Shown here piece by piece: positions 35,507 to 44,082 of a stretch of 64,000 bases of DNA. The translations under genes and the position numbers were made by a program. The DNA lies in the NCBI GenBank assembly GCA_947246015.1, contig CAMXQE010000006.1:1-64000 (forward strand), given 5' to 3'. Each line of letters opens with the position of its first letter. Positions within the stretch are counted from its first letter, which is position 1. Under the pieces are notes generated by a model. It was not told the origin of the DNA, made no database searches, and saw only the letters and a program-made list of their open reading frames with translations. The stretch is from an uncultured Lachnospiraceae bacterium (GTDB lineage Bacteria > Bacillota > Clostridia > Lachnospirales > Lachnospiraceae).

Positions 35507-36411
35507 TTTATACAGTTACGTTTAACCCGTCTTTGGATTATATTGTGTCCATGAACGGTTTTAAGATGGGCATGACCAACCGTACCACCGGGGAACAGAT
35601 TTTCCCCGGCGGGAAAGGAATCAATGTGTCCATTGTCCTGAGCAATCTGGGAATCCGGAATACGGCGCTGGGGTTCACGGCAGGTTTTACCGGAGAACAG
35701 ATTGAGAAAGAAGTCCGGAACATGGGACTGCTTGCGGATTTTATCCGGGTCGGGAATGGCATCTCCCGTATTAATGTCAAGCTGAAGGACTATGACGGCA
35801 CGGAAATTAACGGTATGGGCCCGGAGATTGACGACACAAGCGTGGGTCAACTGTTTGAAAAGCTGGAAAGACTTGGAGACGGGGATGTGCTTGTGCTGGC
35901 GGGGAGCATTCCGAAGTGCCTGCCGGATTCCATTTACAGCGATATTTTGGAGCGCCTGCAGGGAAGGGGCATCCGGTTTGTTATTGATGCAACGAAGGAT
36001 TTGCTCATGAATGTATTGCAGTACCGGCCGTTTTTTGTCAAGCCAAACAATCATGAGCTGGGCGAAATCTTCGGAGTGACATTACAGACAAGGGAAGAAG
36101 TGGTTCCCTATGCAAAGAAACTTCAGGAGAAGGGCGCCCGGAATGTACTGGTATCGATGGCAGGGCAGGGCGCGGTTCTGCTGGATGAAGCAGGAGGCGT
36201 ACACATGCTTGCGGCGCCTAAGGGGAAGCTGGTCAATGCGGTGGGTGCAGGAGATTCCATGGTGGCCGGTTTCCTGGCAGGATGGACGGAAAAACAGGAT
36301 TATGAATATGCTTTCCGCATGGGAATCTCAGCCGGAAGCGCAAGTGCATTTTCCGAGATGCTGGCTACGGGAAAAGAAGTAGAACAGGTATTTGCAAGTC
36401 TGGAAAATTAA
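35503..36411 (+). CDS. 1-phosphofructokinase family (PfkB)
   Basis: 302-residue PfkB sugar kinase of the FruK/LacC branch: N-terminal YTVTFNPSLDYIV, then FPGGKGINVSIVLSNLG, and the anion-hole/catalytic NAVGAGDSMVAGFLAG with the base Asp. Family members phosphorylate fructose-1-phosphate or tagatose-6-phosphate to the bisphosphate using ATP. Translationally coupled (ATGA) to the dehydrogenase, so the ketose phosphate made there is the likely substrate and FBP the product. Confidence 0.9.
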   Translation: MIYTVTFNPSLDYIVSMNGFKMGMTNRTTGEQIFPGGKGINVSIVLSNLGIRNTALGFTAGFTGEQIEKEVRNMGLLADFIRVGNGISRINVKLKDYDGTEINGMGPEIDDTSVGQLFEKLERLGDGDVLVLAGSIPKCLPDSIYSDILERLQGRGIRFVIDATKDLLMNVLQYRPFFVKPNNHELGEIFGVTLQTREEVVPYAKKLQEKGARNVLVSMAGQGAVLLDEAGGVHMLAAPKGKLVNAVGAGDSMVAGFLAGWTEKQDYEYAFRMGISAGSASAFSEMLATGKEVEQVFASLEN

Positions 36412-36477
36412 AAGAATAGAATAAAAGTAAGAAAATAAGAATTAAGAAAATAAAAAAGAAAAAGGAGAGGAAGAAAT

Positions 36478-36735
36478 ATGAAGGAATTTACATATACCAT
36501 TACAGACAAAGAGGGAATCCATGCAAGACCGGCAGGAGAACTGGTGAAACTGGCAAAAGAGTATACATCCGGTATATCCGTTTTCAAGGACGGCAAAAAA
36601 GCAGATGCGAAGAAAGTGTTCGGTTTGATGGGACTTGGCGTAAAACAGGGCATGGAGATTACCGTACAGGTAGAAGGCGACGACGAGGATGCAGCAGCTG
36701 CAGCAATGGAAACATTCTTAAAGGAAAACCTGTAA
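36478..36735 (+). CDS. HPr-like phosphocarrier without Ser46
   Basis: 85 residues, complete HPr fold. The phosphorylatable His15 is present in GIHARPAG. At the position of the regulatory serine the sequence reads DAKKVFGLMG, so residue 46 is Lys; canonical HPr has KSIMG there. The carrier can therefore relay phosphate from EI but should not be phosphorylated by HPr kinase or act as a CcpA corepressor. It is encoded directly before an EI gene and after the PTS sugar genes, so it seems dedicated to this operon. Confidence 0.9.
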   Translation: MKEFTYTITDKEGIHARPAGELVKLAKEYTSGISVFKDGKKADAKKVFGLMGLGVKQGMEITVQVEGDDEDAAAAAMETFLKENL

Positions 36736-36778
36736 GGTGATTCTGTTCGCAGGTTGTGGAAAGGCAGGGGTATTTTGT

Positions 36779-38446
36779 ATGACGGGAAAAGAGGTTTTGG
36801 GAATGGAGGTTTCAGAAAAAAAGGTTTCAGGAAAAAAGTTTTTGGGAAAAACCGTATATAGCGGAAGCACAATGGGGAAAGTGATGGTTCTGCGTAATCA
36901 TCAGGAGCCAATCCGGAGAACGAAAGTGGAAGATGCGGAACAGGAAATCGGCCGTGTGCACGGTGCGCTGGAAGATGCGAAGCAGCAGCTTGCAGAATTA
37001 TATGAGAAAGCAGTAAAAGAAGTAGGGGAATCCAGTGCCGCCATTTTTGAGGTACATCAGATGATGTTAGAGGATGATGATTATTTGGATGCTATCTTTC
37101 AGGTTATTCGGACAGAAATGGTGAATGCGGAATATGCGGTCGCTGTTACGGGAGACAATTTCGCAGGGATGTTTGCTGCGATGGATGACGAATATATGCA
37201 GGCGCGTGCGGCGGATGTGAAAGATATTTCCTCGCGTCTTATAAGAATCCTGTCCGGGCAGGGTGGGGCAGACTTTGCCGCTATGGAGCCTTCGATTATT
37301 GTGGCGGATGATTTGAGTCCCAGCGAGACGGTGCAGATGGACAAAAAGAAGATACTGGCGTTTGTAACAGTGCACGGTTCTACCAATTCCCATACCGCTA
37401 TCCTTGCGCGCATGATGAACATTCCCGCCCTGATTGGCGTGCCGCTGAATTTGGACGAAATTCAGACAGGGATGACTGCAATCGTAGATGGAGCTGCCGG
37501 AGAGGTCATCTTTGAACCTACGGAAAGCCAGTGCAGCGAGGCGGAAGAAAAAATCAGGATGGAACAGGAGAAACTCCGTCTGCTGCAGGGATTAAAGGGG
37601 AAAAAGAACGAGACGAAAGACGGAAGGACGATACATATTTATGCCAATATCGGAAGCGTCAGCGACGTGGGATATGTGCTGGAAAATGATGCGGGCGGCA
37701 TCGGATTGTTCCGCAGCGAATTTCTGTATCTGGGACGCGACGATTTCCCGACGGAGGAGGAACAGTTTCAGGCATATAAACAGGTGGTGCAGACCATGGG
37801 ACAGAAAAAGGTCATTATCCGGACACTGGATATCGGCGCGGATAAGCAGGCGGATTATTTTGAACTTGGTAAGGAGGATAATCCGGCATTGGGCTACCGG
37901 GCAATCCGTATCTGCTTAAAGCAGCCGGAGATTTTTAAGACACAGCTCCGGGCGCTTTTGCGGGCAGCCGCTTACGGAAATCTTTCGATTATGTATCCGA
38001 TGATTATTTCCGTGGAGGAAGTAAAACAGATTTATGCCATTGTGGAGGAAGTGGAGCAGGAATTGAAAAGGGATGAGATTCCGTACCGGGTTCCGGAGCA
38101 GGGAGTGATGATCGAAACGCCTGCGGCGGTGATGATCAGCGATGAACTGGCGGAACTGGTAGATTTCTTCAGCATCGGAACCAACGACCTGACGCAGTAT
38201 ACGCTGGCGATTGACAGACAGAATCAGCGGCTGGAAGATTTTTACAATCCGCACCACAAAGCGATTCTGCGCATGATAAAGATGGTAGTGGAGAATGCCC
38301 ACAAGTGCGGAAAGTGGGCGGGAATCTGCGGAGAGCTGGGAGCGGACACGGCGCTTACGGAGGAATTTGTCAATATGGGCGTGGATGAGCTGTCGGTGGC
38401 GCCGCCTATGGTGCTGAAGGTACGGGAGAAGGTACGGGCGATGTAG
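36779..38446 (+). CDS. PTS enzyme I (phosphoenolpyruvate-protein phosphotransferase)
   Basis: About 555 residues: the HPr-binding helical part, the phospho-His domain (His205 in STNSHTAILARM) and the PEP-binding barrel with GGIGLFRSEFLYLGRD, IRTLDIGADKQ, SIGTNDLTQYTLAIDR and catalytic Cys517 in GICGELGAD. Transfers phosphate from PEP to HPr, here probably its operon partner. The start is uncertain: the ATG at 36779 (AGGGG eight bases upstream) is chosen; the ATG at 36803 or a GTG at 36737 are alternatives. The first 25 residues are low-complexity and not conserved in the family. Confidence 0.92.
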   Translation: MTGKEVLGMEVSEKKVSGKKFLGKTVYSGSTMGKVMVLRNHQEPIRRTKVEDAEQEIGRVHGALEDAKQQLAELYEKAVKEVGESSAAIFEVHQMMLEDDDYLDAIFQVIRTEMVNAEYAVAVTGDNFAGMFAAMDDEYMQARAADVKDISSRLIRILSGQGGADFAAMEPSIIVADDLSPSETVQMDKKKILAFVTVHGSTNSHTAILARMMNIPALIGVPLNLDEIQTGMTAIVDGAAGEVIFEPTESQCSEAEEKIRMEQEKLRLLQGLKGKKNETKDGRTIHIYANIGSVSDVGYVLENDAGGIGLFRSEFLYLGRDDFPTEEEQFQAYKQVVQTMGQKKVIIRTLDIGADKQADYFELGKEDNPALGYRAIRICLKQPEIFKTQLRALLRAAAYGNLSIMYPMIISVEEVKQIYAIVEEVEQELKRDEIPYRVPEQGVMIETPAAVMISDELAELVDFFSIGTNDLTQYTLAIDRQNQRLEDFYNPHHKAILRMIKMVVENAHKCGKWAGICGELGADTALTEEFVNMGVDELSVAPPMVLKVREKVRAM

Positions 38447-38488
38447 ACAGATAGGAAATGGATAGGTGAAAGAGGATTCTGCATGATG

Positions 38489-38529
38489 AGTCCGGTACTT
38501 CGTTGTTTTGAACGGAGTATCGGACTTTT
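38489..38529 (+). terminator. Rho-independent terminator of the PTS operon
   Basis: A 16-bp stem with two G-U pairs (AGTCCGGTACTTCGTT with AACGGAGTATCGGACT), then TTTT. Confidence 0.85.
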
Positions 38530-38572
38530 GCAGTGCGTATTGAAAAAATGGTTGTGTAAATGAAAAAAGGTC

Positions 38573-38601
38573 TTGCAATATACCCATAGGGGGTATATAA
38601 T
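38573..38601 (+). promoter_or_regulatory. Copper operon promoter with CsoR operator
   Basis: -35 TTGCAA (38573-38578), 17-bp spacer, -10 TATAAT (38596-38601). The palindrome ATATACCC-N5-GGGTATAT (38578-38598) fills the spacer and matches the ATACCC/GGGTAT type bound by CsoR repressors. Confidence 0.9.
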
Positions 38602-38622
38602 ATGGCATGAGAGGTGAGGAAA

Positions 38623-38946
38623 ATGGAAAAGAAAGAGGAAGACGGGCAGGAGAAAGAATGCTGCGGCCATAAAATAAAAGAACGCTCCGAAAAAGAATAT
38701 AAGGACTTAATCCACCGGCTGAACCGTATCGAAGGGCAGATACGGGGGATAAAAGGAATGGTAGAAGAAGACCGGTATTGTACGGATATTTTGGTACAGG
38801 TGGCGGCAGTCAATGCGGCGCTGAACAGTTTTAATAAGAAATTGTTGGAAAATCATATGAAAACCTGTGTCGTAAGGGATATTCGGGACGGAAAAGAAGA
38901 CACTATTGATGAATTGATGGAAACACTCCGCAAGTTAATGAAGTAA
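38623..38946 (+). CDS. csoR: CsoR family copper-sensing repressor
   Basis: 107 residues, all-helical CsoR/RcnR fold. The Cu(I) ligands are all present with canonical spacing, Cys53, His78 and Cys82 (C-x24-H-x3-C). HRLNRIEGQIRGIKGMV is the family's DNA-contact and tetramer helix. An extra N-terminal segment with CCGH could bind metal too. Copper binding releases the operator at 38578-38598 and opens copA. The ATG at 38623 is chosen (GAGGTGAGG upstream); the GTG at 38614 lies inside that ribosome site. Confidence 0.93.
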   Translation: MEKKEEDGQEKECCGHKIKERSEKEYKDLIHRLNRIEGQIRGIKGMVEEDRYCTDILVQVAAVNAALNSFNKKLLENHMKTCVVRDIRDGKEDTIDELMETLRKLMK

Positions 38947-39007
38947 TCCGTAGAAAATTGGAATAAAATATAAAATGTAGACACGGAAAGAAGGTCAGAG
39001 AATAAAA

Positions 39008-41623
39008 ATGGAACAGTATAACGTAACAGGCATGAGTTGTGCGGCTTGCAGTTCGGCGGTGGAAAAGGCGGTATCCAAAGTGGCGGGAGTGGACTCCTGT
39101 ACGGTGAATCTGCTGACAAATTCCATGAAAGTAGAAGGGAACGCATCGCCGCAGGATATTATGGATGCAGTAGAAAAGGCAGGATATGGGGCCAGTCCTA
39201 AAAGTCCTGCCGGTTCAGGAAGTACGGGAAATGGAGGTAACGGCGGGAAAGCGGCGGGCAGTGCAGCCGGTGCGGGCCAGAGATACGCAGGAACGGATTC
39301 GCTGGAAAAAAGTGCGGAAGAAGCGGAGCGGGCAATGAGATGGCGGCTTGGGATATCTATAGGCTGTCTGATTCCCCTGATGTATATTTCCATGCATCAT
39401 ATGTTTTATGAGTGGTTCGGTCTGCCGGTGCCGGGATTCGTGCGTGCAGCGTTTCATGGAAATGAGAACGCGGCTGCCTTTGCCTTTTCCCAGTTTTTAT
39501 TGCTGCTTCCGATACTATATGTGAATCAGAAATATTTCAGGGTGGGATTTAAGACGTTGTTCCGGGGGCACCCGAACATGGACAGTCTGATTGCAATAGG
39601 GGCTTCGGCGGCAGTATTCTATGGTGTTTTTGCAATTTTTCGTATCGGATACGGATTGGGACACGGGGATACGGCGTTGGTGGAGCGTTATTCCATGGAT
39701 ATTTATTTCGAGTCGGCGGGAACTATTCTGACTTTGATTACCGTCGGAAAATATTTGGAGACAAAGTCAAAGGGAAAGACGAGCGCCGCAATCACCAAAT
39801 TAATGGATCTTTCACCCAAAACGGCGGTTTTGGTACGGCCGGATGGATGTGAAGAGCAGGTTCCGACCGAGGAAGTGAAGGCTGGTGATATTTTTCTGGT
39901 AAAGCCGGGCAGTCTGGTGCCGGTAGACGGTGTGGTGCTGCTTGGTAATTCCAGTGTGGATGAGTCGGCGATTACAGGGGAAAGTATTCCGGTGGAAAAG
40001 AGACCGGGCGACCGGGTGGTGTCTGCTACGGTGAACAAGGCGGGAGTCCTGCGGTGTCAGGCGGAAAAAGTAGGTGAGGATACGACACTGGCCCAGATTA
40101 TCCGGCTGGTGGAAGAAGCCAGCGCATCAAAAGCACCGATTGCGAGACTGGCTGATAAGATTGCCGGGATTTTTGTGCCAACAGTCATCGTTATTGCGCT
40201 GGCAGCGGCTCTGATATGGCTGATGGCCGGAGCGGGATTTGAATTTGCTATGTCGGCGGGAATTGCGGTACTGGTGATTTCCTGCCCCTGTGCATTAGGG
40301 CTGGCAACGCCGGTGGCAATTATGGTAGGTACCGGAGTAGGAGCGAAATTCGGTATTCTGATTAAATCCGGTGAGGCGCTGCAGGAGGCGCGGAATTTGG
40401 ATACTGTAGTATTGGATAAGACCGGTACCATTACGGAGGGCAGACCCCGCGTTACCGATATCATAAGCTATGATGCGTCGAAAACCGGGGAAGAGATACT
40501 GATGCTGACGGCAGCACTGGAAAAACCAAGTGAACATCCCCTGGCGGATGCGATTGTAGGAGAAGCCATGGAGCGGGGGCTGAAGCTGCCGGAGGTGTCC
40601 GGATTTCAGGCTGTTTTTGGCAAGGGGATTGAAGGCATGGCGGGCGGCAGAACCTATTATGTAGGCAACCGCAGGTTTATGGAAGAAAAAGGAATCCGTC
40701 TGACAGAGATGCAGGAGAGGACGATAGAGAAACTGGCGGAGGAAGGTAAGACGCCGCTTTTGCTGGGGGCCGATAGTCTGACGGCAGTTATTGCAGTGGC
40801 GGATACAGTGAAGGAATCCTCGCTGAAAGCGATAGAATATCTTAAAAAGATGCACATCCATGTCATTATGCTGACTGGTGACAACCGTAAGACTGCAGAG
40901 GCAGTACGGAGAAAGCTGGGAATTCCGGAAGTAATAGCCGAAGTGCTTCCCGATGAGAAGGAGCAGAAGATAAGAATGCTGAAAGAGCAGGGGAAGAAAG
41001 TCGCCATGATAGGGGACGGCATCAACGATGCCCCGGCGCTGGCATCCGCAGATGTAGGAATTGCTATAGGAGCCGGGACGGATGTGGCATTGGAAAGTGC
41101 GGATATTATTCTGATGAAGAATGATTTGCGGGATGCGGTGACGGCAATCCGCTTGAGCAGGGCAGTAATCCGGAATATTAAGGAGAATCTGTTTTGGGCA
41201 TTTTTCTACAACAGCGTCGGGATTCCGCTGGCGGCAGGAGTATTGTATCCGTTTTTCGGAGTGAAACTGAATCCTATGTTCGGGGCGGCGGCTATGAGTT
41301 TAAGCAGTGTATGTGTGGTAAGCAATGCGCTGAGGCTGCGCAGCTTCAAGGAGAAGAAGGATACAGAGAGTCAGAGTCATTTAGAAGATAGAGAAAAGAA
41401 GGAGGAAAAAACAATGACAAAAACAATGATTATCGAGGGAATGGCATGTGGGCACTGTACTGCACGGGTGCAGAAAGCGTTGGAAGCGGTAGAGGGAGTC
41501 GCATCCGTTACCATGAGTCTGGAAGACAAGAGTGCGGTTATGGAGCTGAGCGGGGAACCGGCGGATGAAGTCCTGAAAAATGCCGTTACAGAGGCAGGGT
41601 ATGAAGTTGTGGAAATCCGTTAG
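39008..41623 (+). CDS. copA: Cu+-exporting P-type ATPase with C-terminal CopZ-like domain
   Basis: 871 residues: an N-terminal HMA (Cys11, Cys14 in GMSCAACS) and a Gly/Ala-rich linker (about 62-90). The P1B-1 core follows with CPC (Cys426-Pro-Cys428), DKTGTIT (Asp470), [29 protein letters not shown], and the [15 protein letters not shown] and [15 protein letters not shown] helices typical of copper pumps. A charged linker leads to a second HMA at 803-871 ([11 protein letters not shown]). A C-terminal HMA is unusual for CopA. Its start is preceded by a ribosome site and ATG. The gene ends overlapping the convergent response regulator by 4 bp. Confidence 0.93.
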   Translation: MEQYNVTGMSCAACSSAVEKAVSKVAGVDSCTVNLLTNSMKVEGNASPQDIMDAVEKAGYGASPKSPAGSGSTGNGGNGGKAAGSAAGAGQRYAGTDSLEKSAEEAERAMRWRLGISIGCLIPLMYISMHHMFYEWFGLPVPGFVRAAFHGNENAAAFAFSQFLLLLPILYVNQKYFRVGFKTLFRGHPNMDSLIAIGASAAVFYGVFAIFRIGYGLGHGDTALVERYSMDIYFESAGTILTLITVGKYLETKSKGKTSAAITKLMDLSPKTAVLVRPDGCEEQVPTEEVKAGDIFLVKPGSLVPVDGVVLLGNSSVDESAITGESIPVEKRPGDRVVSATVNKAGVLRCQAEKVGEDTTLAQIIRLVEEASASKAPIARLADKIAGIFVPTVIVIALAAALIWLMAGAGFEFAMSAGIAVLVISCPCALGLATPVAIMVGTGVGAKFGILIKSGEALQEARNLDTVVLDKTGTITEGRPRVTDIISYDASKTGEEILMLTAALEKPSEHPLADAIVGEAMERGLKLPEVSGFQAVFGKGIEGMAGGRTYYVGNRRFMEEKGIRLTEMQERTIEKLAEEGKTPLLLGADSLTAVIAVADTVKESSLKAIEYLKKMHIHVIMLTGDNRKTAEAVRRKLGIPEVIAEVLPDEKEQKIRMLKEQGKKVAMIGDGINDAPALASADVGIAIGAGTDVALESADIILMKNDLRDAVTAIRLSRAVIRNIKENLFWAFFYNSVGIPLAAGVLYPFFGVKLNPMFGAAAMSLSSVCVVSNALRLRSFKEKKDTESQSHLEDREKKEEKTMTKTMIIEGMACGHCTARVQKALEAVEGVASVTMSLEDKSAVMELSGEPADEVLKNAVTEAGYEVVEIR
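41414..41623 (+). CDS. Possible free CopZ-like chaperone from an internal start
   Basis: Inside copA, in frame, AAGGAGG lies seven to eight bases before ATG at 41414. Translation from there gives a 69-residue HMA protein ([15 protein letters not shown]...) that is exactly a CopZ chaperone. Either a once separate copZ fused by loss of the copA stop, or both products are made. This is inferred from the site only; expression is not shown. Confidence 0.5.
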   Translation: MTKTMIIEGMACGHCTARVQKALEAVEGVASVTMSLEDKSAVMELSGEPADEVLKNAVTEAGYEVVEIR

Positions 41624-42357
41624 TCCTGATGGTCGGACGTTTTCCCGTCGACGAAATTGTCTTCTAACATTCGGTAGCCGATGCCTATTTCGGTGAAGAT
41701 ATAGTGGGGTTCTGCAGGATTCTTTTCCAGTTTTCTCCGGATGTTTGCCATGTTAACCCGTAAGATACGGTTGTTGTCGTCTGCGTAAGGACCCCACACA
41801 TTAGAGATAATGGAATCATAGGTCATGACCCGGCCGGAATTTTGGGCCAGGAGGGATACGATTTTATATTCTACCTGTGTCAGATGGATATCTTCTCCGT
41901 TTAAAGTAATCAGGTGTTTCTCGAAGTTGATAACCAGTCCGTCAGCCTGATAGGCGCGCAGGGCCAGCAGGGAGCCTGTATTCAGCCGGCTGCCATGGCG
42001 CAGGGCAGTGCGGATTCTTGCCATCAGTTCGGCGGGGCCGAATGGTTTTGTAATATAGTCATCGGCTCCGCTGTCCAGCGCAAGAACCTTTTCCTGTTCC
42101 TGTGTGCGGGCGGAAATTACAATGATAGGAATGCTGGCCCAGGTACGGATTTCCCGAATGATACGGATACCGTCTATATCGGGTAAGCCCAAATCGAGCA
42201 GAATAAGGTCCGGACAGACGGAAGTAACAAGGGACAATCCGTTTTTACCGTTGGAAGCAGTGGATATTTTATAACCCTGTGTGCTTAAAGTGGTTGCCAT
42301 AAAGTTACAGATATTTTTTTCATCTTCAATGATAATAATATGGATTTTTGTGTTCAT
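41620..42357 (-). CDS. KdpE-like response regulator
   Basis: 245 residues of OmpR/KdpE type: receiver (1-118) with IIIEDEKN, phospho-Asp in [12 protein letters not shown] and ITKPFG; winged helix (about 140-235) with [32 protein letters not shown] and [11 protein letters not shown], close to KdpE. The ATG at 42357 has AGGA about ten bases upstream. It follows its kinase on the minus strand and is convergent with copA. No kdpFABC genes are in view, so the target is not necessarily potassium uptake. Confidence 0.88.
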   Translation of the reverse strand: MNTKIHIIIIEDEKNICNFMATTLSTQGYKISTASNGKNGLSLVTSVCPDLILLDLGLPDIDGIRIIREIRTWASIPIIVISARTQEQEKVLALDSGADDYITKPFGPAELMARIRTALRHGSRLNTGSLLALRAYQADGLVINFEKHLITLNGEDIHLTQVEYKIVSLLAQNSGRVMTYDSIISNVWGPYADDNNRILRVNMANIRRKLEKNPAEPHYIFTEIGIGYRMLEDNFVDGKTSDHQD

Positions 42358-42422
42358 GTTAAGGATTCCTGTATTTTTGTGCGGTACATGTGAACGGTTG
42401 CATGAGAGCTGTTTTATCTGGT

Positions 42423-43532
42423 CTATTCCCTGGGAAGGGAAAAATAGAAATCGGTTCCCTGTTCGCATGGGATGATATCTATAGTTCCTTTATGGGCGGA
42501 AATGATGGTCTTGCATATGGAAAGTCCGATTCCCATTCCTTTGGAACTGTCAGAAGATGTATTACTTGTATAGGGGGCACCGTCGAAAATCGTTTTTTTC
42601 TTATCAGGCGGGATGCCGATTCCGTAATCCCTGACGTGGAAGAAGACGGAGTCAGACGAGGCTTCTACATAGCAGAAAATGGGATTTTCGCTTTTGGAAT
42701 GGAGTACCGCATTTTCTAATAAGTTAATGAGTACTTGCTCAATCAATATGGCATCCATGGGAATCATGAGGAGGTCGTCCGGAACCTGAACCGTGATGCG
42801 GGCGTCCGGCAGTCTCTTTTTCAACCGCAGAACCGCTTCCGACAGGACTTCTTCGACCGATTCGCATGTTTTGGCTACGTTTGCAGCGCCGCCGTGGATG
42901 CGGGTAACAGACAGCAGGTTTTCCACCATATTTAACAGCCAGTTAGAGTCTTCATGTATCTGCGCGACTAATTTTCTTTTCTGTTCTTCGTTCAAAAAAT
43001 CACTGTTTTCCAAATAAGAAGAGCTGGAACCGATGATGCTCGTCAGCGGGGTGCGTAAATCATGGGAAATGGCACGCAGCAGATTGGCGCGCATTTTTTC
43101 TTTTTCTGCTTCAACCAAAAGCCGCTCCCGTTCAGAGATAATCAGCATCTGCTGTTTCATATGGGTGGTAGAGGCGCTGGTAAGCAGGGAAATGGCCAGC
43201 ATTACGATAAAAGTAACCGGATATCCGGCGAGGGTAAAGTTCAGTGCCCAGTAAGGATAGGTAAAGAGGAAGTTCACGCATATGACGCCAATCAGTGCAG
43301 CGAAGATTCCCCAGAAATACCCGTCGGTCATGCGGGCAATCAATACAAGAGTAAGAATGTACAGAAGCGCTACATTGGCCGAATTCTGTGAAACACTGAA
43401 GTACAGAAACGAAAGTGCGGTAGCAAGAAGCAGTAACAATAAGGTGATGCAGGCATCGGAGAATCTGCCGGCTGATGGGTATTTTGCCTGAAAAGGAAAA
43501 TTTGCGGTATGCGGTATCTGTTGTTTTTTCAC
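42423..43532 (-). CDS. KdpD-like histidine kinase lacking the N-terminal sensor
   Basis: 369 residues. A DUF4118 four-helix membrane region (about 25-125) as in KdpD is followed by HisKA (His in RAISHDLRTPLTSIIG) and HATPase_c (N-box LINLLENAVLHS, G1 RDYGIGIP, G2 SKGMGIGLSIC). KdpD proteins of about 900 residues carry an N-terminal KdpD/Usp cytoplasmic sensor; it is absent here. The start is GTG at 43532 with AGGAGGG upstream, so the short form is genuine and not a frame artefact. Partner of the KdpE-like regulator. Confidence 0.88.
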   Translation of the reverse strand: MKKQQIPHTANFPFQAKYPSAGRFSDACITLLLLLLATALSFLYFSVSQNSANVALLYILTLVLIARMTDGYFWGIFAALIGVICVNFLFTYPYWALNFTLAGYPVTFIVMLAISLLTSASTTHMKQQMLIISERERLLVEAEKEKMRANLLRAISHDLRTPLTSIIGSSSSYLENSDFLNEEQKRKLVAQIHEDSNWLLNMVENLLSVTRIHGGAANVAKTCESVEEVLSEAVLRLKKRLPDARITVQVPDDLLMIPMDAILIEQVLINLLENAVLHSKSENPIFCYVEASSDSVFFHVRDYGIGIPPDKKKTIFDGAPYTSNTSSDSSKGMGIGLSICKTIISAHKGTIDIIPCEQGTDFYFSLPRE

Positions 43533-43611
43533 AGTGGCCCTCCTGTTCCGGTTTGGCTGTCAGCAGTTCTTTTGGTACGGTATGGGTGATTGCTGATTTC
43601 TTTATTCATTC

Positions 43612-43639
43612 ATTATATATGGATTTGAAAAAAATACAA
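43612..43639 (-). promoter_or_regulatory. Promoter of the KdpDE-like operon
   Basis: On the minus strand: -35 TTGTAT (43634-43639), 16-bp spacer, -10 TATAAT (43612-43617), about 80 bp before the GTG start. Confidence 0.6.
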
Positions 43640-44082
43640 AGTGATGGATGCTAAGAAACTGCTAAAATTATGATTGAAAGAAGTGACAGGGTATCGGATG
43701 GTAACAGTTCGGCTGGAGGATGAACGGTTACATCTGATGGGACTGCATATAGTAATTGTGGAGAAAATGCAGGAGGCAGAAACCGGCAAACATGCCGTCA
43801 GTGGACAGAAAACAACAAAATACAGCCAAACGGCTGAAAAAAAGACATGATATAGTATTGTGCATTTTGACGGATGGAAGCAGGAAGGGAATCCGAAGTA
43901 TGTCCGGACAAGTTGCATAATCGGAACCGGCGTGATACAATACACACATCTCAAAAGTAATTGGAAATTCTTCTGTGTCTGCAGTTAAAAAATCATAGGA
44001 ACTGCGGCATGTCATGAAAAGTTCAACCGGGCGTTATCGCCTATATTTCCAATGAGTTTACAACATTGATAAGGAGGAATAT
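43640..44082. other. Divergent intergenic region
   Basis: The 550-bp gap between 43533 and 44082 holds promoters at both ends. The middle has only short open frames (for example a 53-codon frame near 43700-43855) with no ribosome site or recognisable family. It may hold decayed sequence. Nothing else is seen. Confidence 0.4.
43913..43941 (+). promoter_or_regulatory. Promoter of the unknown gene at 44083
   Basis: -35 TTGCAT (43913-43918), 17-bp spacer, -10 TACAAT (43936-43941). The leader would be about 135 bases. Confidence 0.6.

Noticed and set aside
43613..43954. 113-codon minus-strand frame in the KdpD-like upstream gap
   Set aside because: Rich in Cys, Phe and Ser without pattern, no ribosome site, and it covers both promoters.
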